The notes beneath the pieces were generated by a model, which saw only the letters and a program-made list of their open reading frames with translations, was not told where the DNA came from and ran no database searches. Both the position numbers and the translations under genes were made by a program. 10,279 nt of DNA, taken from contig JBEICN010000036.1 in NCBI GenBank assembly GCA_040383945.1, positions 1-10,279 on the forward strand, given 5' to 3'. Positions 6,585 through 10,279 of this stretch are shown one piece after another (the first letter of the stretch is position 1; every line of letters begins with the position of its first letter). This DNA comes from CAIVSN01 sp040383945 (GTDB taxonomy: Bacteria; Patescibacteriota; Gracilibacteria; BD1-5; UBA2023).

Positions 6585-8474
6585 TTAGTCACCATTTCCA
6601 ATCAATATTGGAGTATTATCGTAGAGTACGATCTGCTCTTCTAGGTCTGGAATAAAGATATTATTTGGCTTTGGAATTCCTCGTTTTCCTTCTCTAGCTC
6701 TCCGTTCCACATAATTGACGAAAGCGGCCGTCGATATGTCACGCTCACCATGGATAAGTAGCAATTTTGCTTCTTTGTGGCGAGCTCCATAACGCTTGCT
6801 TCGTGCTGCGTAGCCCATAATAGCAAAAAGATCTTCTTCATCCGCATGTGCAGAAAATCCCATCAGCAGGTTAATTTTTGCTTTGACCGCGAGCTTGAGT
6901 CCATCGACGGTTATGGACTTGTACCCTGTCGTGAGCTCGTTTCCTATCGTACCTTCTGATTGATAACCAGCAAAGGCAAATTCGATGTCTGGATTGTTTG
7001 AGTAGAGCTTGAGATAGTCGAGAATAGGTCCTCCATTAGCCATTCCTGATCCTGTAACAATCACCCTGAACTTTTTGGTTTTATCTAGACCAGAACGATC
7101 CTCTCCCTTGGTGATTCGATACGCTCGTTTGTTCATGATGTTTTCGCAAAAAGCTTCATCTTCAGCATATCGACCGGCGACCATGGTTTGTTGAATTCCC
7201 AGTGGCGAGTCCAAAATAATTTCCCCATCGAAATATTCTTGTTTTTTTAATTCTATGAGTGCGTGAAGCAGGGAAGCACACCTTTCTATTGCAAAAGTTG
7301 GTATTATCAAAGCCTTCCGCTTGTTGAGATATGCTTCTCGTATCACTCTACCAAGATTTTCTACCGCAAGTTCACGAGCGAGGTGACGCTTTCCTCCATA
7401 GGTGGTTTCGTGCGCAAAGGTATCGATGGGCTCTGAAATGGGTAAACTTGGCTTTCCATAGGGATGGAATTCTCCTCGAAGCCTTCCGAGATCTCCAGAA
7501 AACATGACATTGTAGGTCTTATGTTCATCGATCTTGAACCTGAGCACTACCATAGCGCTTCCGGCAATATGACCCGCATTGTAAAATGTGGCTTCAACTC
7601 CAGGTTCCAACTCAAATCTCTCATCATATTTGTGAGTCTTGATGAAGTATTCCACTCGGTTTACATCTTTGAGATCGTAGAGATTTTTTTTCGGTGCTGG
7701 AATATTTTTTGAGATACTTGCTCCAGTAACAAAGCTTTGAGTATTCAAATCATAGAAACCGTTTTCTGCAAGTATTTTTCGAGCCTCTTGTACTTTGGAT
7801 TCTGGTAGATCATGTATCGCCGCACCACCACGGATGCGATTTTTGATTTTACTTCCACCTTTTCCTTCTCATTGTGATGGACAAAGTTCTCCTGTACCTT
7901 TCAATCGGTTCCCATTTCTTCTGTCTTTAGGAATTCCTTTGCTTTCAGCACTGCGAACTATTTTTATAGAACTTTGCACTTCTTGAACCAGTTTCACGTA
8001 TTTTCTGTATTCTTCGTCATACCCATCTTCACTAATTTTTGCCGAGTCTTTGAGTCCAATAAGGGCACTCTCCCATGTTACCGGAGTGCAGTGTATTTCC
8101 CCGGTAAATTCTGAGCCTTCTTTGGTGAGAAGCGGCAATCTTCCACAGTGATCCAAGTGGGCGTGCGTTAAAATTACATGTTGTATCACCCCAGGATTCA
8201 CCGGAAGTCTTGGATTTCTCTCTCGTCATTTTCCTTGAAACATTCCACAGTCGAGAATAAAATTTACTTCTTCACCGGTTTCTCGTATAGCCTGTATGAG
8301 ATGTTGTGTCCCGGTAAGAGATGTTTCAGCGCTACCGATCCCGCCGTGAGAAGTCCAAGTAATTTTTTCAAAGTAATCTCTTCATTTTTTTAGAGTCTCT
8401 TTTACAGAGGTTATTATTTCGGGAGCAACGGTTGGAAATTCTGGGACTTCGAATTTCTTTGCGATTTTTTTCAT
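6585..8474 (-). CDS. Metallo-beta-lactamase / beta-CASP RNase-like protein (COG1236 type)
   Basis: This 629-residue protein needs TGA = Gly at residues 31, 83 and 202. The metal-site motifs are HAHLDH (104-109), H302 in NAGHIAGSA and D328 in FSGDLGR. The beta-CASP motifs are LDSPLG (D422), TGSGMANGG (474-482), FSAHAD (H543) and LLLIHGE (H575). Together these define the CPSF73-like family of two-zinc ribonucleases, which act on RNA in the cytoplasm; the full motif set argues that it is active. It is longer than usual (about 430-470): residues about 140-260 insert a charged, Gly/Lys-rich stretch between the HxHxDH motif and H302, and about 35 residues are added at the front. ATG at 8474 has no clear ribosome site. 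It follows its beta-CASP-only paralogue by 41 nt and ends at a terminator. Substrate (mRNA decay or rRNA processing) cannot be told. Confidence 0.92.
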
Positions 8475-8515
8475 GAAATGGGGAATTATGAAGTTGAGTA
8501 TTGTTTTACATTGAT

Positions 8516-9259
8516 TTATTCAGAGTTGCCTATGAGATGGTGAATTTTGGCACAAACTTCACGATGATGTCATTTGATAGCAACGGTCTGTTGTCATTCC
8601 ACCAAAGCTTTTTTGAGGAGGTTGGCGCCTTGATTTCCAATGAATGCAAATTCTGCACCTGGATGGTCCAACCATCGAATGAGGTAATCATTTGAAGTAC
8701 ACGAACTCTCATTATCTGAGATGGTTACAATAATTTGTACTTCTTGAACCTCTCTCGATGGCGATCTACTACGTCCATGCTCTTGTCTGCGATGTTCCCT
8801 AAAATAATCATCCCGCTCATTCTTTTTGAGTATACGATACCCGTCCTTGTATATGGATTCCTCGCTCATTGGGAAATGTGGATATAATAGCATGGGAATC
8901 AAATCTTCGCTGAGCATCCCTGGTGCGTCCAAGACTATCTCACAGTTGCCGCAATATTTTTGTTCTTTTAGTTGTACGAGATAATACAAAAGAGATGCAC
9001 CGAGTTCTCCGTCACTTCCAGCACAAATTACCAAGGCTCTTGAGCCATTTTTGCAGGCATTCAGTAACAAGCTATCCAATTGTTCTACTGGGAAATTCTC
9101 ATGAAATTGGATTTTTTCTCCAGTTGAGATACGGAGTATTTTTTCGCACAGCTGCTCTGTGATGGTGGCATATCGTGTGGTGTTCGACACTCTATTTCTT
9201 GTTTTTTTGATCTGTCAGTGTATAATGTCAGCTCAATGTAGGGGTTTTTCAAACTTCAT
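8516..9259 (-). CDS. Stand-alone beta-CASP domain protein, probable inactive partner of the adjacent RNase
   Basis: This 247-residue protein uses four TGA codons as glycine. Residues 175-245 align without gaps to residues 470-540 of the neighbouring MBL/beta-CASP protein (about 23 of 71 identical by eye, including DYL, EFAF and AKI). Upstream, RAL.I, ASLL, LK-Q-Y and EI-LD-P align with the start of the same domain. It retains the motif A aspartate (D111) but lacks the SGM motif, ends just before the FSAHAD region and has no MBL domain, so no metal-binding residue is left. A basic RS-containing insert sits at 156-170. It precedes the RNase by 41 nt, so a regulatory or scaffold subunit is likely, much as CPSF100 pairs with CPSF73. 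ATG at 9259 is chosen with a weak GGAA upstream; an in-frame ATG at 9298 would add 13 residues. Confidence 0.8.
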
Positions 9260-9464
9260 GTCTGTTCCAAATCTTTCCGTGGCGATGCTGGTTTTCATAT
9301 AAAAACTGATGAAATTTTATTAGTAATAAGTAATTTTTTGTAAAAAGCAAGCAAATGTTTAGATAAAAGTATAAATTTATTTTTTATTTTGACTTTCATT
9401 ATTTTTTCTTAGATTAAGAATTATAAATCAATTTAGTCAAATTACTTCTTTTCCCCCTTTTACT
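9260..9464. other. AT-rich divergent intergenic region
   Basis: This gap separates the beta-CASP operon from the divergent surface-protein gene and is much richer in A/T than the genes. On the minus strand a TTTACA (9339-9344) could be a -35 box, but the matching -10 is poor. On the plus strand TTGACT (9389-9394) and TATAAA (9422-9427) are present but wrongly spaced to form one promoter. Both promoters are expected here; neither can be placed with confidence. No hairpin or small RNA stands out. Confidence 0.4.
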
Positions 9465-10279
9465 ATGAAACATTGCCATGTAGGGATGTTATTTTCCTCA
9501 ATCATAGCCGGTGTGCTTGCGCTTTGAACTTATGGCGTATACGCTAACAGCTTCGATGCGATGTATCAGGGTTCTCCCGACCTGGTATTTAATGTTTTGA
9601 AACAAGAAAGCGCTACAAGTTTTGCATTTACGATTTGTAATCAGGGCGATGTGAGCACAGGAAACGGAAAACTAAACATCGTTCTCCAATCCAACGAGGG
9701 TCAAATCGAAGAGCGCACCTATCAGAATACGAATATTCCATCTGGTTCATGCTGGAATCTTTCCATGTACTCGGTCGATGGATATGCTGTCGCGAGCAAG
9801 CGAAAATCTGCTATTACTGGTACGGTCCGCTTTGAGGGGAATAGTCGGGAATTAAGAACTAGTAACAATCGTGTAGTATTGGCTCCAAAAAAATCAAGAG
9901 TCGATGTTTCTGAGATATCGTATCAGAACATGACCACCACTACTCCTAATGATCCGGTATACGATTTGTGGGGGAATCCTGATTCTGGAGTCAAGTGGTA
10001 TACTCCAAATACTTTCTATGGAAATGGATACCAAAGTGGAAATAATTGGTATTATGTTAACCCAGAGGGGACTCGAGGAGATATCTATCCTGCAAGTCCT
10101 ACATGGGCCATGAGACAAGGAAATCAAAATCTCGTTTTTGTATATACTGGATACAATACGGGAAATTGGTACCACTATCATCACAATGATCGTGGAAATT
10201 ACACCTATTCGCCCTATTGGGACAATACTCGACCAGGCACTCGAACGAGTACGAACATTTATAATACTTTTGACGCTAA
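9465..10279 (+). CDS. Secreted CARDB-like surface protein, 3' end outside the window
   Basis: The frame from ATG at 9465 is open to the window end (271 codons). It needs one TGA (9525-9527) read as glycine, inside the hydrophobic core of the signal peptide. Signal peptidase cleavage is expected after VYA27. Residues about 38-138 look like a CARDB-type Ig-like domain: PDL at 38-40, CNQGD at 58-62, a central IPSG turn, then a closing strand ending in SNN before RVVL. This fold is common in bacterial surface and adhesion proteins. Residues 150-271 are rich in Tyr, Asn, Gly, Trp and Thr, with repeated short aromatic patches (NWYYV, NWYHYHH), a composition typical of exposed low-complexity regions. 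A role in contact with a host cell would suit the small episymbiotic lineages that use this code, but that is inference. No clear ribosome site precedes the start. Confidence 0.75.

Noticed and set aside
7464..8393. Plus-strand open frames opposite the RNase gene
   Set aside because: They mirror a gene with the full MBL and beta-CASP motif set and have no features of their own.
3..9259. Wholesale pseudogenisation as the explanation for the many TGA-interrupted frames
   Set aside because: All interruptions are TGA and never TAA or TAG, family motifs continue in the same frame on both sides, and no frameshifts are seen. TGA codons align to glycines of a paralogue in the same window.
9894..10184. 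Minus-strand open frame opposite the surface-protein gene
   Set aside because: The opposing plus-strand frame has a signal peptide and a coherent domain layout over 271 codons; the minus frame is shorter and of serine/isoleucine-biased composition typical of antisense to Asn/Tyr-rich coding sequence.

Overview
This window almost certainly comes from a bacterium that reads TGA as glycine (translation table 25), which means the Patescibacteria/CPR lineages Gracilibacteria (BD1-5) or Absconditabacteria (SR1); the sequence cannot separate the two. With the standard code, four of the genes here fall into fragments split by in-frame TGA. With TGA = Gly they become intact proteins ending at TAA or TAG. 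The window supplies its own proof: two neighbouring paralogues, at 6585-8474 and 8516-9259, align without gaps over 71 residues, and two TGA codons of one fall exactly on GGG and GGA glycine codons of the other. All coordinates below assume TGA = Gly.

Layout. Positions 3-665 (+) hold the 3' part of a UPF0489 / peptide-arginase-like metalloenzyme. It converges on a minus-strand run of five closely spaced genes at 3932-819: a two-span membrane protein, a lipoprotein, a signal-peptide plus one-span membrane protein, an E2-like (UBC fold) protein and an E1-like (ThiF fold) protein, closed by an intrinsic terminator at 782-805. The run starts behind a strongly structured leader (3959-4012). Upstream on the same strand is an 808-codon unknown membrane protein (4041-6467) with a 45-bp tandem repeat. 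Next comes a two-gene operon: a beta-CASP-only protein (8516-9259), then a full MBL/beta-CASP RNase-like protein (6585-8474), ending at a hairpin terminator that adjoins a TATAAT box for the 808-codon gene. An AT-rich intergenic region (9260-9464) separates this block from a divergent secreted CARDB-like surface protein (9465-10279, +) that runs off the window.

How the parts may work together. The most interesting unit is the E1/E2 cassette: a ubiquitin-type activating and conjugating pair with no recognisable ubiquitin-like modifier or JAB protease, next to three envelope proteins. Its five genes contain no in-frame TGA although they encode about 60 glycines, and one gene pair overlaps through ATGA, a junction that makes sense only where TGA is a stop. 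I infer fairly recent import from a standard-code organism. The second unit is a probable two-subunit RNA-processing nuclease: an active MBL/beta-CASP protein plus a paralogue without any metal-binding residues, reminiscent in principle of CPSF73/CPSF100. No tRNA, rRNA, CRISPR array or transposase was seen.
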